Below are positions 33,084-42,078 of a DNA stretch of 60,764 bases, piece after piece. Where the stretch lies: NCBI RefSeq assembly GCF_000723885.1, contig NZ_CCDG010000071.1:1-60764 (forward strand), in the 5' to 3' direction. Position 1 is the first letter of the stretch. The number at the start of each line of letters is the position of its first letter. Position numbers and translations under genes: made by a program. Source of the DNA: Paenibacillus camerounensis (GTDB lineage: Bacteria > Bacillota > Bacilli > Paenibacillales > Paenibacillaceae). The notes beneath the pieces are model-generated. The model saw nothing but the letters and a program-made list of their open reading frames with translations. It had not been told where the DNA came from and did no database searches.

Positions 33084-35021
33084 ATGTCAGTTAGTATTAA
33101 GCTGCCGGACGGATCGGTCCGGGAATACGAGAACGGCAGCAGCATCGAAGATGTAGCCGCCTCCATCAGCAGCGGCCTGCGTAAGAATGCAGCCGCAGGC
33201 AAGCTCAACGGCGTAGTCGTTGACCTGTCGACACCGCTTGAGGAAGGTGCTCTTGTCGAGATTGTTACCTTGGATTCACCGGAAGGCTTGGAGGTTGTAC
33301 GTCATAGTACAGCTCACCTCATGGCTCAGGCAACAAGACGCCTGTTCGGTGCTAAGGAAGTTAAGCTTGGTGTGGGACCGGTTATTGAGGACGGCTTCTA
33401 TTATGATATGGATCTGGAGCACCCGCTCAATCCGGAGGATCTGCTGAAGATCGAGAAGGAAATGGAACGTATCGTGAATGAGAATCTGCCGATTGTGCGC
33501 AAGGAAGTCAGCCGCAAGGAAGCGCTGGAGATCTTTGGTGAGCTGGGCGACCCGTACAAGCTGGAGCTGATTGAGGCTCTGCCGGAAGACAGCGTAATTT
33601 CGATCTATGAGCAGGGTGAATTCTTTGACCTGTGCCGCGGACCGCACGTGCCGTCCACTTCAAAGATTAAAGTGTTTAAGCTGATGAATGTGGCAGGGGC
33701 GTACTGGCGCGGAGACAGCAAAAACAAAATGCTTCAGCGCGTATACGGAACAGCCTGGAACAAGAAGGCACAGCTTGATGAGTATCTGCATCTGCTGGAA
33801 GAGGCCAAGAAGCGTGACCACCGCAAGCTGGGTAAAGAGCTGGAAATCTTCACGTTCAACCAGCTGGTCGGACAGGGTCTGCCGATCTGGCTGCCTAAAG
33901 GTGCCAAGCTGCGCAGCATTCTGGAGCGTTATATTGTAGATTTGGAAGCAAGCCTCGGCTATCAGCATGTATACACGCCTGTACTTGGTAATGTAGAGCT
34001 GTACAAAACCTCAGGTCACTGGGAGCACTATCAGGAGGATATGTTCCCTAAGATGGTTATCGATACCGAGGAGTTCGTGCTCCGTCCGATGAACTGTCCG
34101 CATCACATGATGATCTACAAGAGCTCCATGCACAGCTACCGTGATCTGCCGATCCGGATTGCCGAGCTCGGAACCATGCACCGCTATGAAATGTCCGGCG
34201 CACTGACCGGCCTGCACCGCGTCCGCTCCATGACGCTGAATGATTCCCATATTTTCTGCCGTCTGGATCAGATCAAGAGTGAATTCAAACGCGTGCTCGA
34301 TCTGATTAAGCAGGTATATAGCGATTTCGGGATTCACGATTACCGCTTCCGCCTGTCCTACCGTGATCCGCAGGATACCGAGAAGTACTTCCAGAACGAT
34401 GAAATGTGGGAGACCGCACAGCGTATGCTTCGCGAGGTAGCGGAAGAAGCCGGCCTGCCATTCTTTGAAGCGGAAGGCGAAGCTGCTTTCTACGGGCCGA
34501 AGCTGGATGTGCAGATCCGTACTGCACTCGGCAAGGAAGAAACGCTGTCCACCGTACAGATCGACTTCCTGCTGCCTGAACGCTTTGAACTGGAGTATGT
34601 TGGAGACGATGGCAATAAGCACCGTCCGGTTGTCCTGCACCGCGGTATCCTGGGAACAATGGAACGTTTCGTAGCCTTCCTGCTGGAGAACTTTACCGGC
34701 TCCCTTCCGCTGTGGCTGTCGCCGCAGCAGGTCAAGATTATTCCTGTATCGTCAGCATTTGACGAGTACGCCAAGGATGTGGAAGCGAAGCTGCAGAGAA
34801 GCGGCATCCGTGCTGAAGTGGATCTGCGCAATGAGAAGTTGGGCTACAAAATCCGTGAAGCCCAGCTGGAGAAGCTTCCATATATGTTCGTTGTCGGAGA
34901 GAACGAAATGAACGCCGGCACAGTCTCCGTCCGCAAACGCGGAGAAGGCGATATCGGCGCCAAGCTGCTGGATGAAGTTATTGAATCCCTGAGTAAGGAA
35001 ATCTCCGGCCGCGTCATCTAA
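33084..35021 (+). CDS. thrS: Threonyl-tRNA synthetase
   Basis: A 645-residue class II synthetase. An N-terminal TGS domain (1-62) and the editing domain (about 70-225) with HSTAHLMAQA precede the catalytic core. Core motifs are PMNCPHHMMIY (motif with zinc ligand Cys), RELGTMHRYE-type motif 2 seen as IAELGTMHRYEMSG, and LHRGILGTMER as motif 3. The C-terminal anticodon-binding domain spans about 540-645. The start at 33084 is after TAGGAGG; longer upstream reading runs through the T-box terminator. It is controlled by the T-box leader. Confidence 0.97.
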   Translation: MSVSIKLPDGSVREYENGSSIEDVAASISSGLRKNAAAGKLNGVVVDLSTPLEEGALVEIVTLDSPEGLEVVRHSTAHLMAQATRRLFGAKEVKLGVGPVIEDGFYYDMDLEHPLNPEDLLKIEKEMERIVNENLPIVRKEVSRKEALEIFGELGDPYKLELIEALPEDSVISIYEQGEFFDLCRGPHVPSTSKIKVFKLMNVAGAYWRGDSKNKMLQRVYGTAWNKKAQLDEYLHLLEEAKKRDHRKLGKELEIFTFNQLVGQGLPIWLPKGAKLRSILERYIVDLEASLGYQHVYTPVLGNVELYKTSGHWEHYQEDMFPKMVIDTEEFVLRPMNCPHHMMIYKSSMHSYRDLPIRIAELGTMHRYEMSGALTGLHRVRSMTLNDSHIFCRLDQIKSEFKRVLDLIKQVYSDFGIHDYRFRLSYRDPQDTEKYFQNDEMWETAQRMLREVAEEAGLPFFEAEGEAAFYGPKLDVQIRTALGKEETLSTVQIDFLLPERFELEYVGDDGNKHRPVVLHRGILGTMERFVAFLLENFTGSLPLWLSPQQVKIIPVSSAFDEYAKDVEAKLQRSGIRAEVDLRNEKLGYKIREAQLEKLPYMFVVGENEMNAGTVSVRKRGEGDIGAKLLDEVIESLSKEISGRVI

Positions 35022-35168
35022 TTTAACCGGCCATCTGTGTTCTTAATCAGGCGGTATAAGCCTGCCTTAACAGCCTCTGTCATAAGCCGCATGAAGCCGC
35101 CTTACGGTGCTTTATGTATAAAATTTTGTGAAACGGGAAACCTTCGCTAATAGGGGGAGGTTTATCAA

Positions 35169-36038
35169 ATGAACAAAATGGGCTTATGCCAGAGGCTTTG
35201 GTGTGTAATGGTTACGGCAGTGCTAATATCAGCTGTTGCCGGTATCTATCCGGATTACGGGCGGAAATCCGCTGAGGCCAGAGGGACCGCGGATATTACA
35301 GACCGGCTGAACTACGGCACGATGAAAGCAGATGATTTTCAAAATACACAGGGTTCGCCCTTCTTTACAAGCATTAACGGAAAGACTCAGCAGGAGGATC
35401 GGATCACCGGACGTGCCATTGAACATTCACAGGAGGCTTTCTTTACAGGGGCTTCACAGCTCGGAGGGACTTCGCGGGTGAAGCCGGCTGCAACAGCGGC
35501 CCCGCAGCCGACAATGGCCCCGCAGCCGACAGCTGCGCCAGCCGTCAAGAAGCCGGATACCGCAGCCAGGCAGCAGCCGGCTTCCGTGCCTGTAGCCGCA
35601 CCGGCGCCAGAACAGATTATTACTTCAATGAAGGTTACAGCTACCGGATATACAGCAGGCTACGAGTCTACGGGCAAAACATCCAAGCACCCGCAATACG
35701 GCATTACCTATTCAGGCGTTAAGGTGCGCCGGGACAAAAATTCAGTGTCCACTATTGCCGCCGATCCGAAGGTTCTGCCGCTGGGCAGCATACTGTATAT
35801 TCCCGATTACGGATATGCGGTCGTTGCCGATACAGGCTCAGCAATCAAAGGGCGGAAGATTGACTTGTATTTTGCCACAACCAAGCAGGTGTATAAGGAA
35901 TGGGGTAAAAAGACAGTAGTCGTTCAGCTGATCAAACGCGGTAACGGGAAATGCACGGAAGGCATGCTTAAGGATCTTGGTAGTGCAATTAAGACGTACA
36001 AAACCGTTCCTCAGGATATCTTGGAAGAGATCATTTAG
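35169..36038 (+). CDS. Secreted/membrane-anchored 3D-domain protein (YuiC/YocH-like)
   Basis: A 289-residue protein with an N-terminal hydrophobic export segment (about 8-26), a low-complexity Ala/Pro/Thr linker (about 105-150) with a repeated APQPT unit, and a C-terminal 3D domain. The domain shows ATGYTAG, then TIAADP, PLGSILYIPDYGYAVVADTG and GRKIDLYF, with the three conserved aspartates. 3D proteins are lytic transglycosylase-like muralytic enzymes acting on peptidoglycan in growth, sporulation or germination. No LysM or G5 domain is present. The start follows GGGGGAGG. Confidence 0.85.
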   Translation: MNKMGLCQRLWCVMVTAVLISAVAGIYPDYGRKSAEARGTADITDRLNYGTMKADDFQNTQGSPFFTSINGKTQQEDRITGRAIEHSQEAFFTGASQLGGTSRVKPAATAAPQPTMAPQPTAAPAVKKPDTAARQQPASVPVAAPAPEQIITSMKVTATGYTAGYESTGKTSKHPQYGITYSGVKVRRDKNSVSTIAADPKVLPLGSILYIPDYGYAVVADTGSAIKGRKIDLYFATTKQVYKEWGKKTVVVQLIKRGNGKCTEGMLKDLGSAIKTYKTVPQDILEEII

Positions 36039-36173
36039 CGTAATACGAAGCAACTCACCAAGGTTGAAATTTTTTTCACTTGCAGATGCATAATACTGCC
36101 CTGTGCTCCCCATAATACTGACTGGGGCACAGCGAGTGTCCCTGAAGCGATAACACTCAGGGGGTGAAATCCA

Positions 36174-36308
36174 GTGGCTAAAAAACCAAAGGTGCAGGAC
36201 AATTATAAAACACCGAATGAAAAATACAATGCTGAGTTTGCTGTTGAAAACGACGGCGCAACGAAGCAGGGTACATTTGCTAAGCCGGTACAAAAACCGC
36301 AGCAGTAA
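36174..36308 (+). CDS. 44-residue small hydrophilic protein (candidate gamma-type spore protein)
   Basis: A GTG-start reading frame of 44 residues after CAGGGGGTG. The product is basic-rich, polar and free of hydrophobic segments. The stretch YNAEFAVENDG recalls the AEFASET core of gamma-type small acid-soluble spore proteins, and the glutamine/lysine-rich end fits, but only one core is present and the match is partial. A hairpin-rich leader lies upstream and a clear terminator downstream, so it is a single-gene unit. It could equally be another small stress protein. Confidence 0.5.
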   Translation: MAKKPKVQDNYKTPNEKYNAEFAVENDGATKQGTFAKPVQKPQQ

Positions 36309-36346
36309 TGCTGTGAACGCTTAGTAATACCGATAAGCTAAAAACT

Positions 36347-36395
36347 GGACTGTTCCGGTCTGCTCACACTATGGGCGCCGGGACAGTCCTTTTTC
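36347..36395 (+). terminator. Terminator after the 44-residue gene
   Basis: Stem ggactgttccgg (36347-36358) with ccgggacagtcc (36378-36389), then a T-rich run. In 36039-36173 there are two hairpins: 36101-36111 with 36124-36132, and gagtgt/acactc near 36134-36157. No further gene is seen up to 36572. Confidence 0.8.
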
Positions 36396-36572
36396 TTTTA
36401 TATAGGACTGCAGCCGCCGGGATGGTTATCCCTTATCATTCCAGGAGGCTCGGTCCAGAGACTGAGGCTGTATTCCTTCTCACGGCGCTGTTCCGTCTCC
36501 CCATAATGCTGTAGACTAGTGGTATAAGTTACGCATGAAGGCGAATATGACAGCATAAAGGGGAAATGTAGG

Positions 36573-37664
36573 ATGAAAAGAAGGTTCACGAGCCAGATTC
36601 TTGGCGGACTGATCCTGATCGGGCTCGGCGGAATGTTCCTGCTGAGACAGATGGGATATACCGATTTCAGCATAGGCTCTCTGATTTCCGATTATTGGCC
36701 GCTTGTTCTGATCTGGATGGGGCTGCAGAATTTTCTGTCCACCAATGATAACGGGTCAAAAGGCTCTTCGGCCTTCTGGGGATTCTTTTTCCTGGCTCTC
36801 GGAGTGTATTTCCTGGGCCGGAATCTGGAATGGTTCGATGTTTCGCCCGGTGATTTCTTCAAGCTGCTCTTTCCGGTAATGCTTATCGGCGGAGGGCTGT
36901 ATGTCATTTTCAGACCGCGCGGCCGGAATATCCCGCCTGTGCCACCGTCACCTTCCTCACCGCCGGACTTCTATCCGCCCGGACCTGGAGCGAATGACCC
37001 GGTACCTGCACCAAAGCCGCTGGAATCAACACTCGACGAGCAGTTTGAGCAGAAATTCGGCAAGCCTGCCGGAGAGCGTGACTGGAACGGTTATTTATCC
37101 AAGGAAGATCAGGATGAGCATGACGCGGATCAGAGCCCGAAGGGGTATTTCCAGTCGGCCTCGGAGGGTCACTGGAAGGAGAACCGGGAGCGGCATGAGC
37201 AGCGGCGCCGGGAGCGCCAGCAGCGGCATGCCCGCAGACACGGTGAATGGCATGAGGAGTTCCATGAAGAGCACAATGATAAGGAAACGACCAACCGTTC
37301 GGCCTTCATCGGAGATGTGCATATGGGTAAGGAGCATTTTCAGCTGAAGCACACGAATATTTCACAGTTCATCGGAGATACGGTGCTTGATCTGACCAAT
37401 GCGCAGATTCCTTACGGCGAGACCAAGATTAACATTTCGGCGTTTGTCGGCGACATCAAGGTCTATATCCCTGACGATATGGACCTGGGTGTCTCGGTTA
37501 ACAGCAGCTCCTTCATCGGGGACATGCAGGTGCTGGAGCAGACGCGCAGCGGTTTCATGAGCAGTGTGCAGTGCAAGACCCCGTATTATAAGGAAGCGGG
37601 TAAAAAAATCCGGATCAACGTCAGTGCTTTCATCGGTGACATCAAGGTTAAAACGGTGGGCTGA
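36573..37664 (+). CDS. liaF: LiaF-like membrane inhibitor with long charged linker
   Basis: A 363-residue membrane protein. Three or four transmembrane helices lie in residues 8-110. A proline-rich then strongly charged Glu/Arg/His linker (about 115-245) is much longer than in Bacillus LiaF (about 240 residues total). The C-terminal domain (about 245-363) repeats FIGD-type strands: AFIGDVHMG, QFIGDTV, AFVGDIKV, SFIGDMQV, AFIGDIKV. This is the LiaF cell-wall-stress sensor fold. It is followed by a kinase and regulator, forming liaFSR. LiaF normally silences LiaS without envelope stress. Confidence 0.88.
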   Translation: MKRRFTSQILGGLILIGLGGMFLLRQMGYTDFSIGSLISDYWPLVLIWMGLQNFLSTNDNGSKGSSAFWGFFFLALGVYFLGRNLEWFDVSPGDFFKLLFPVMLIGGGLYVIFRPRGRNIPPVPPSPSSPPDFYPPGPGANDPVPAPKPLESTLDEQFEQKFGKPAGERDWNGYLSKEDQDEHDADQSPKGYFQSASEGHWKENRERHEQRRRERQQRHARRHGEWHEEFHEEHNDKETTNRSAFIGDVHMGKEHFQLKHTNISQFIGDTVLDLTNAQIPYGETKINISAFVGDIKVYIPDDMDLGVSVNSSSFIGDMQVLEQTRSGFMSSVQCKTPYYKEAGKKIRINVSAFIGDIKVKTVG

Positions 37665-37666
37665 CA

Positions 37667-38710
37667 ATGGGGACAATCTTCAGCAATACCAAATGGCTGC
37701 TGCTGCTTTATTTCCTCCTCAGCGGCGGCGTTGCTGCCGGTCTGGTCTATATGGGGACATGCCTGGGCTATATAGAGGTTGTGGATTACCGGATGTGGCT
37801 GTATCTTATCCTCGGGATCGTGCTGTTCAACATCATCGTCGGTTATATGGCCGGGCAGCGGATTCAGCGGCGGATTGATCATCTCGACCTAAATATGCTG
37901 CAGGTCGCCAAAGGCAATCTGTCCGTAAGGATGCCGGAGAGCGATGACCAGTCTTTTGCCAGGGTGTATCATGAATTTAATATGATGATGGATACCGTTG
38001 AGAATAAAATGCAGATTCTGCAGCGTCTCGGCGAACAGGAAGTGATTGAGAAGGAGAAGGCGGCGGAGAGTGCGGTATTGGAGGAACGGCGGCGGATGGC
38101 CCGTGATTTGCATGACACGGTAAGCCAGCAGCTGTTCGCGATCCATATGTCTGCTTCTTCGCTGCCTAAAGTGCTGGAACGCAATGAGCAGCAGGGAATA
38201 ACGGTCATGCAGCAGCTCATTACGATGTCGCAGATGGCGCAAAAGCAGATGAGAGCTCTAATTGCCCAGCTGCGACCGGTGGAGCTGGAGGGGCGCAATC
38301 TGTTTGAGGCACTGGAAAAATGGTTCCCCGATTATTGCCGCCAGAACGGGCTTAAAGGCGTCAAGGAGCTGGAGCTGCAAGGAGAGCTGTCGGAGGCAAT
38401 TGAACACCAGCTGTTTCTCATTATCCAGGAGTCTATGGCTAATATTGTTAAGCATGCCGGAGCGCGTGTGGTCAGCCTGTCACTGCGCGAGGCGCCCAGA
38501 CAGGTCGTGCTGAGCATCAGTGATGACGGCCAGGGGTTTGAGCATGTGCAGCATAAGCAGGGTTCGTATGGACTTACCACAATGCGCGAGCGTGCGGAAA
38601 AGCTGGGCGGACAAGTGGAGATTATCAGCCGTAAAGGAGCGGGGACGACAATCCGCGTACATATACCAAAGTTTGTACAAGGCAATCAGGAACAGGAGGA
38701 GCAGATATGA
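37667..38710 (+). CDS. liaS: LiaS-type histidine kinase
   Basis: A 347-residue membrane kinase. Two transmembrane helices (about 9-30 and 43-63) flank a very short extracellular loop, the intramembrane-sensing layout. A HAMP-like region follows. His149 in ARDLHDTVSQQ is the phospho-accepting residue of the HisKA_3 type. The C-terminal ATPase part shows DDGQGF and GSYGLTTMRERA. It begins 2 bp after liaF and overlaps liaR by ATGA, so the three genes are co-expressed. It should respond to lipid II-targeting antibiotics by analogy. Confidence 0.9.
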   Translation: MGTIFSNTKWLLLLYFLLSGGVAAGLVYMGTCLGYIEVVDYRMWLYLILGIVLFNIIVGYMAGQRIQRRIDHLDLNMLQVAKGNLSVRMPESDDQSFARVYHEFNMMMDTVENKMQILQRLGEQEVIEKEKAAESAVLEERRRMARDLHDTVSQQLFAIHMSASSLPKVLERNEQQGITVMQQLITMSQMAQKQMRALIAQLRPVELEGRNLFEALEKWFPDYCRQNGLKGVKELELQGELSEAIEHQLFLIIQESMANIVKHAGARVVSLSLREAPRQVVLSISDDGQGFEHVQHKQGSYGLTTMRERAEKLGGQVEIISRKGAGTTIRVHIPKFVQGNQEQEEQI

Positions 38711-39360
38711 GTGTCATAAAGGTGCTGCTGGTGGATGATCATGACATGGTGCGGATGGGGCTCAAAACCTATCTTATGCTGGACCCGAAGTTTGAAGTTA
38801 TCGGCGAAGCCGCCAACGGTGAAGAGGCGCTGAATACGCTGCGCGGCTGGGAACGGGAGAGTCTGCCGGATCTGGTGCTGATGGATCTGATGATGCCGGT
38901 GATGAACGGAGCCGAGACCACCCGGGCTGTGCTGGCTGAATTTCCGGGTCTGAAGATCGTTATTCTTACCAGCTTCCTGGAGGATGATCTGGTAGTAGAC
39001 GCCATTGAAGCCGGTGCCGTCAGCTATGTGCTTAAGACGGTCTCTGCCGAAGAACTGATCTATGCACTGCAGGGGGCTTACCGCGGTATGCCGGTTATGA
39101 CTGGTGATGTCTCGCAGGCGTTAACCCGCGGCATCCGCCAGCGGACCGTTCAAGGAGACTCCTCAGGCCTGACCGAACGCGAGAAGGAAGTCCTCCTTCT
39201 TATTGCCGAGGGCAAAACAAACAAGGATATTGGTGAGGAGCTGCACATCAGCATCAAGACGGTCAAGACGCATGTCAGCAACCTGCTGATGAAATGTGAG
39301 CTGGACGACCGAACCCAGCTGGCCATTTACGCACACCGCAAGGGCTGGGCGCAGGGTTAG
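38707..39360 (+). CDS. liaR: LiaR-type response regulator
   Basis: A 217-residue NarL/FixJ-family regulator. The receiver domain has the acidic residues of LLVDDHD and the phosphorylated Asp60 in VLMDLMMP. The LuxR-type helix-turn-helix (about 150-210) includes LTEREKEVLLLIAEGKTNKDI and ISIKTVKTHVSNL. It is the partner of LiaS. No liaIH-type target genes lie nearby. The operon has a good terminator downstream. Some proteins of this layout are called VraR. Confidence 0.9.
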   Translation: MSVIKVLLVDDHDMVRMGLKTYLMLDPKFEVIGEAANGEEALNTLRGWERESLPDLVLMDLMMPVMNGAETTRAVLAEFPGLKIVILTSFLEDDLVVDAIEAGAVSYVLKTVSAEELIYALQGAYRGMPVMTGDVSQALTRGIRQRTVQGDSSGLTEREKEVLLLIAEGKTNKDIGEELHISIKTVKTHVSNLLMKCELDDRTQLAIYAHRKGWAQG

Positions 39361-39396
39361 CGTGCGGGGTTAATCATCATATAAATATCCAAGAAG

Positions 39397-39428
39397 ATCC
39401 CGATGCATTCATGCACCGGGATTTTTTT
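39397..39428 (+). terminator. liaFSR terminator
   Basis: Stem atcccgatgcat (39397-39408) with atgcaccgggat (39411-39422), then T-run. A perfect 7-bp hairpin, ccttgtc/gacaagg (39547-39553 with 39559-39565), lies just before the htrA ribosome site. Confidence 0.85.
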
Positions 39429-39583
39429 GCATCTTTATTGGCCGCTGCAGCCCAAATTCCCTCATCTTTTATCTCTGGTTAAATTGTTTTTAATGTAGAG
39501 TTAAGGTTTAAAGTACAAAATAAGAACAAGAAGAAAACACAATACTCCTTGTCAGACAGACAAGGCACGGGAGGAAAGCAACC

Positions 39584-41266
39584 ATGGAAAACAACAAAAA
39601 CAATTTTAATCGAGATAACGAACCGACACCGAACCGGGAATGGGATCATTCAAATACTTCTAATCAGAACTCCGGCAACGACATTTCAGCTAACCGTAGT
39701 CAATCCGAATCCGATTCCGGCTCTTCATACTACTATTCTTACGGACCTTTCAAATCTATCAATAACGATGAAGCCAATCAGGAGAACGGACAGCACTATA
39801 ACCGGCGTGAGCCTGAACGTGTAGAGGTTACAACACCGCAGCCGGTCAAGCAGCTTCCTTACAGCACATCGCTCCGTACAGGCGGATATGACGGTAACGG
39901 CGGACGGGGCAATGGCGGCGGGAATGGTTCGGACGGCGGAAACGGCTGGCAGTATAACCACAAGCCTAAGAAGCCTGTTAAAGCAGTGCTGGTATCTTTC
40001 CTGGCCGGAATGGTTGTATTATCCGGTTCGATGTTTATGGCAGACCGGGGCAACTGGTTCACGGGTGACCAGGCAACTACAGCCTCTGTGGCAAGTACAA
40101 CGGCCAAATCGGCTGTCGGCAGCGCAGGTGTGAGCCCTTCCACTTCTACGACTTCACTGGTAACCGGTACTAGAGATGTTTCCAATGTTGTAGATTCGGT
40201 TGGACCGGCGGTAGTCAAGATTGAAACGCTGGTGAAGAGCTCCAGCAGAAGCTCGTCTAATCCGAATATGAGCGATCCGTTCTCGCAATTCTTCTTCGGT
40301 GACCAGTTCGGAGGAAGCGGTTCTTCCGGAACAGACCAGAATTCACAGTCACAGTCCGAGAATAACTCGGATTCCCAGCTGACTCCTTACGGTATCGGAA
40401 CAGGCTTCATCTACGAGTCTTCCGGCTACATTCTAACGAATCAGCACGTTATTGAGGGAGCAGATGTCATCCAGGTTACTGTTGACGGAACTACCAAGCT
40501 TTATGAAGCTAAGCTGCTGGGCTCCAGCAAGGATCTGGATCTTGCGGTTCTGAAAATTGAAGGCGCAGATTTCCCAACAGTAGCGCTTGGCGATTCTGAC
40601 AGTCTCAAGGTCGGCTCCGAGGTTGTTGCCATCGGTAACCCGCAGGGCTTTGACCATACGGTTACTGCCGGTGTGCTGAGTGCGAAAGGACGCAGCATTG
40701 ATATTAACGAAGAAGACGGCAGCGGTACGCGCAACTACAAAAACCTGCTGCAGACCGATGCATCGATTAATCCCGGCAACTCCGGCGGACCGCTGCTTAA
40801 CCTGAACGGTGAAGTAATCGGGATGAACGTGGCGGTGAGCACAGAGTCACAGGGTATCGGTTTTGCAATTGCAGTCAACACCATTAAAGAGGTTGTAGAC
40901 AAGCTGGAGGCCAATCAGGAAATTCCCAAAGAGCCGGTTCCGTTCATCGGCGCATCACTTATGACCATTACAGATCAGGTGGCACAGCAGATGGGCACTG
41001 ACATTACTGAAGGATCAGTAGTAGCGGAGATTGTATTCAAATCGCCTGCCTATACTGCAGATCTGCGCCCTTACGATATCATTACAGGTGTGAACGGTAC
41101 GAAGTATGCGACCAGCCAGGAGCTGATTACCTATATTCAATCCCTGAAGGTTGGTGACCAGGTCACTCTGAATGTGGTCCGCGACGGCAAAACACTGGAG
41201 CTTCCGGTTACAATCGGCAACAAAAATGATTTTGATACCACCAAAACCCAAACTCAGGAGCAGTAA
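39584..41266 (+). CDS. htrA: HtrA/DegP-type membrane-anchored serine protease
   Basis: A 560-residue protease. A long polar, Gly/Ser/Asn-rich cytoplasmic region (1-130) precedes one transmembrane helix (about 134-153). The trypsin-like domain has the triad His288 (NQHVIEG), Asp319 (DLAVLKI) and Ser400 (GNSGGPL). A PDZ domain spans about 455-545. It degrades or refolds misfolded exported proteins at the membrane. An OmpR-type regulator and kinase pair starts 122 bp downstream, as in the Bacillus htrB-cssRS locus. The start follows GGGAGGAAA. Confidence 0.94.
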   Translation: MENNKNNFNRDNEPTPNREWDHSNTSNQNSGNDISANRSQSESDSGSSYYYSYGPFKSINNDEANQENGQHYNRREPERVEVTTPQPVKQLPYSTSLRTGGYDGNGGRGNGGGNGSDGGNGWQYNHKPKKPVKAVLVSFLAGMVVLSGSMFMADRGNWFTGDQATTASVASTTAKSAVGSAGVSPSTSTTSLVTGTRDVSNVVDSVGPAVVKIETLVKSSSRSSSNPNMSDPFSQFFFGDQFGGSGSSGTDQNSQSQSENNSDSQLTPYGIGTGFIYESSGYILTNQHVIEGADVIQVTVDGTTKLYEAKLLGSSKDLDLAVLKIEGADFPTVALGDSDSLKVGSEVVAIGNPQGFDHTVTAGVLSAKGRSIDINEEDGSGTRNYKNLLQTDASINPGNSGGPLLNLNGEVIGMNVAVSTESQGIGFAIAVNTIKEVVDKLEANQEIPKEPVPFIGASLMTITDQVAQQMGTDITEGSVVAEIVFKSPAYTADLRPYDIITGVNGTKYATSQELITYIQSLKVGDQVTLNVVRDGKTLELPVTIGNKNDFDTTKTQTQEQ

Positions 41267-41387
41267 ACACACCAGACGGAATGGTACGCGGAAGGGGCAA
41301 CCCTTCCGTTTGTGCTGCTGCTGGACGTGAATCCGTACATTCATGCTACAATAGAGATATAAAGAATTGGACAATGGGGGCTGCTTG

Positions 41388-42077
41388 ATGCGACCGAATA
41401 TATTAATTATTGATGATGATGAAAAGATTACCTCCATGCTGCGGCGCGGCCTTGCCTTTGAAGGCTATGACGTGAAAACTGCATCCAACGGGGCAGACGG
41501 GCTGCGTGCGGTCCTGAACAGCGACCCGGATGTGGTTGTTCTGGATGTGATGATGCCTCAGGTGGACGGCTTCGAGGTATGTCGGCGTCTGCGTGAGGGA
41601 GGCAGTAATGTTCCTGTACTGATGCTGACCGCGAAGGATGAGATTGAACACCGTGTAAAGGGGCTCGATCTGGGAGCAGATGATTATCTGGTTAAGCCTT
41701 TTGCGCTGGAAGAGCTGCTGGCCCGTGTGCGGGCGCTGCTCCGCCGTAAGAGCGAGCAGAACGGAACGCCGGATCAGACAGTAAGCTATGAAGATATTAC
41801 ACTGGATGTGGATTCGCGTGAGGTAACCCGCGCCGGTAAACGTCTGGAGCTGACTGCGAAGGAATTTGAGCTGCTCCATCTGTTCATGCAGAATCCGAAG
41901 CGGGTGCTGTCCCGAGATCTGATTATGGACAAAATCTGGGGTTATGATTACAGCGGCGAATCCAATGTGCTCGAGGTATACATCGCTATGCTGCGCCAGA
42001 AGACGGAGGAGCATGGAGGTAAGCGGTTAATTCAGACAATCCGGGGAGCCGGTTATATTTTAAGAGGTGACAATTAA
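41388..42077 (+). CDS. cssR: OmpR-family response regulator (CssR-like by position)
   Basis: A 229-residue regulator. The receiver domain carries Asp10-Asp11 and the phospho-acceptor Asp53 in VVLDVMMPQVDGFE, with the KPF motif near 103. The winged-helix domain spans about 130-228 and ends IRGAGYILR. The start at 41388 has GGGGG 7 bases upstream; an in-frame TTG further upstream is rejected. It is adjacent to htrA and 1 bp ahead of the kinase gene. The cssR label rests on neighbourhood, not on a sequence comparison. Confidence 0.85.
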   Translation: MRPNILIIDDDEKITSMLRRGLAFEGYDVKTASNGADGLRAVLNSDPDVVVLDVMMPQVDGFEVCRRLREGGSNVPVLMLTAKDEIEHRVKGLDLGADDYLVKPFALEELLARVRALLRRKSEQNGTPDQTVSYEDITLDVDSREVTRAGKRLELTAKEFELLHLFMQNPKRVLSRDLIMDKIWGYDYSGESNVLEVYIAMLRQKTEEHGGKRLIQTIRGAGYILRGDN

Positions 42078-42078
42078 C

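Noticed and set aside
36101..36157. Hairpins upstream of the 44-residue gene as a known riboswitch
   Set aside because: No conserved riboswitch core was recognised; they are kept only as unexplained dyads.
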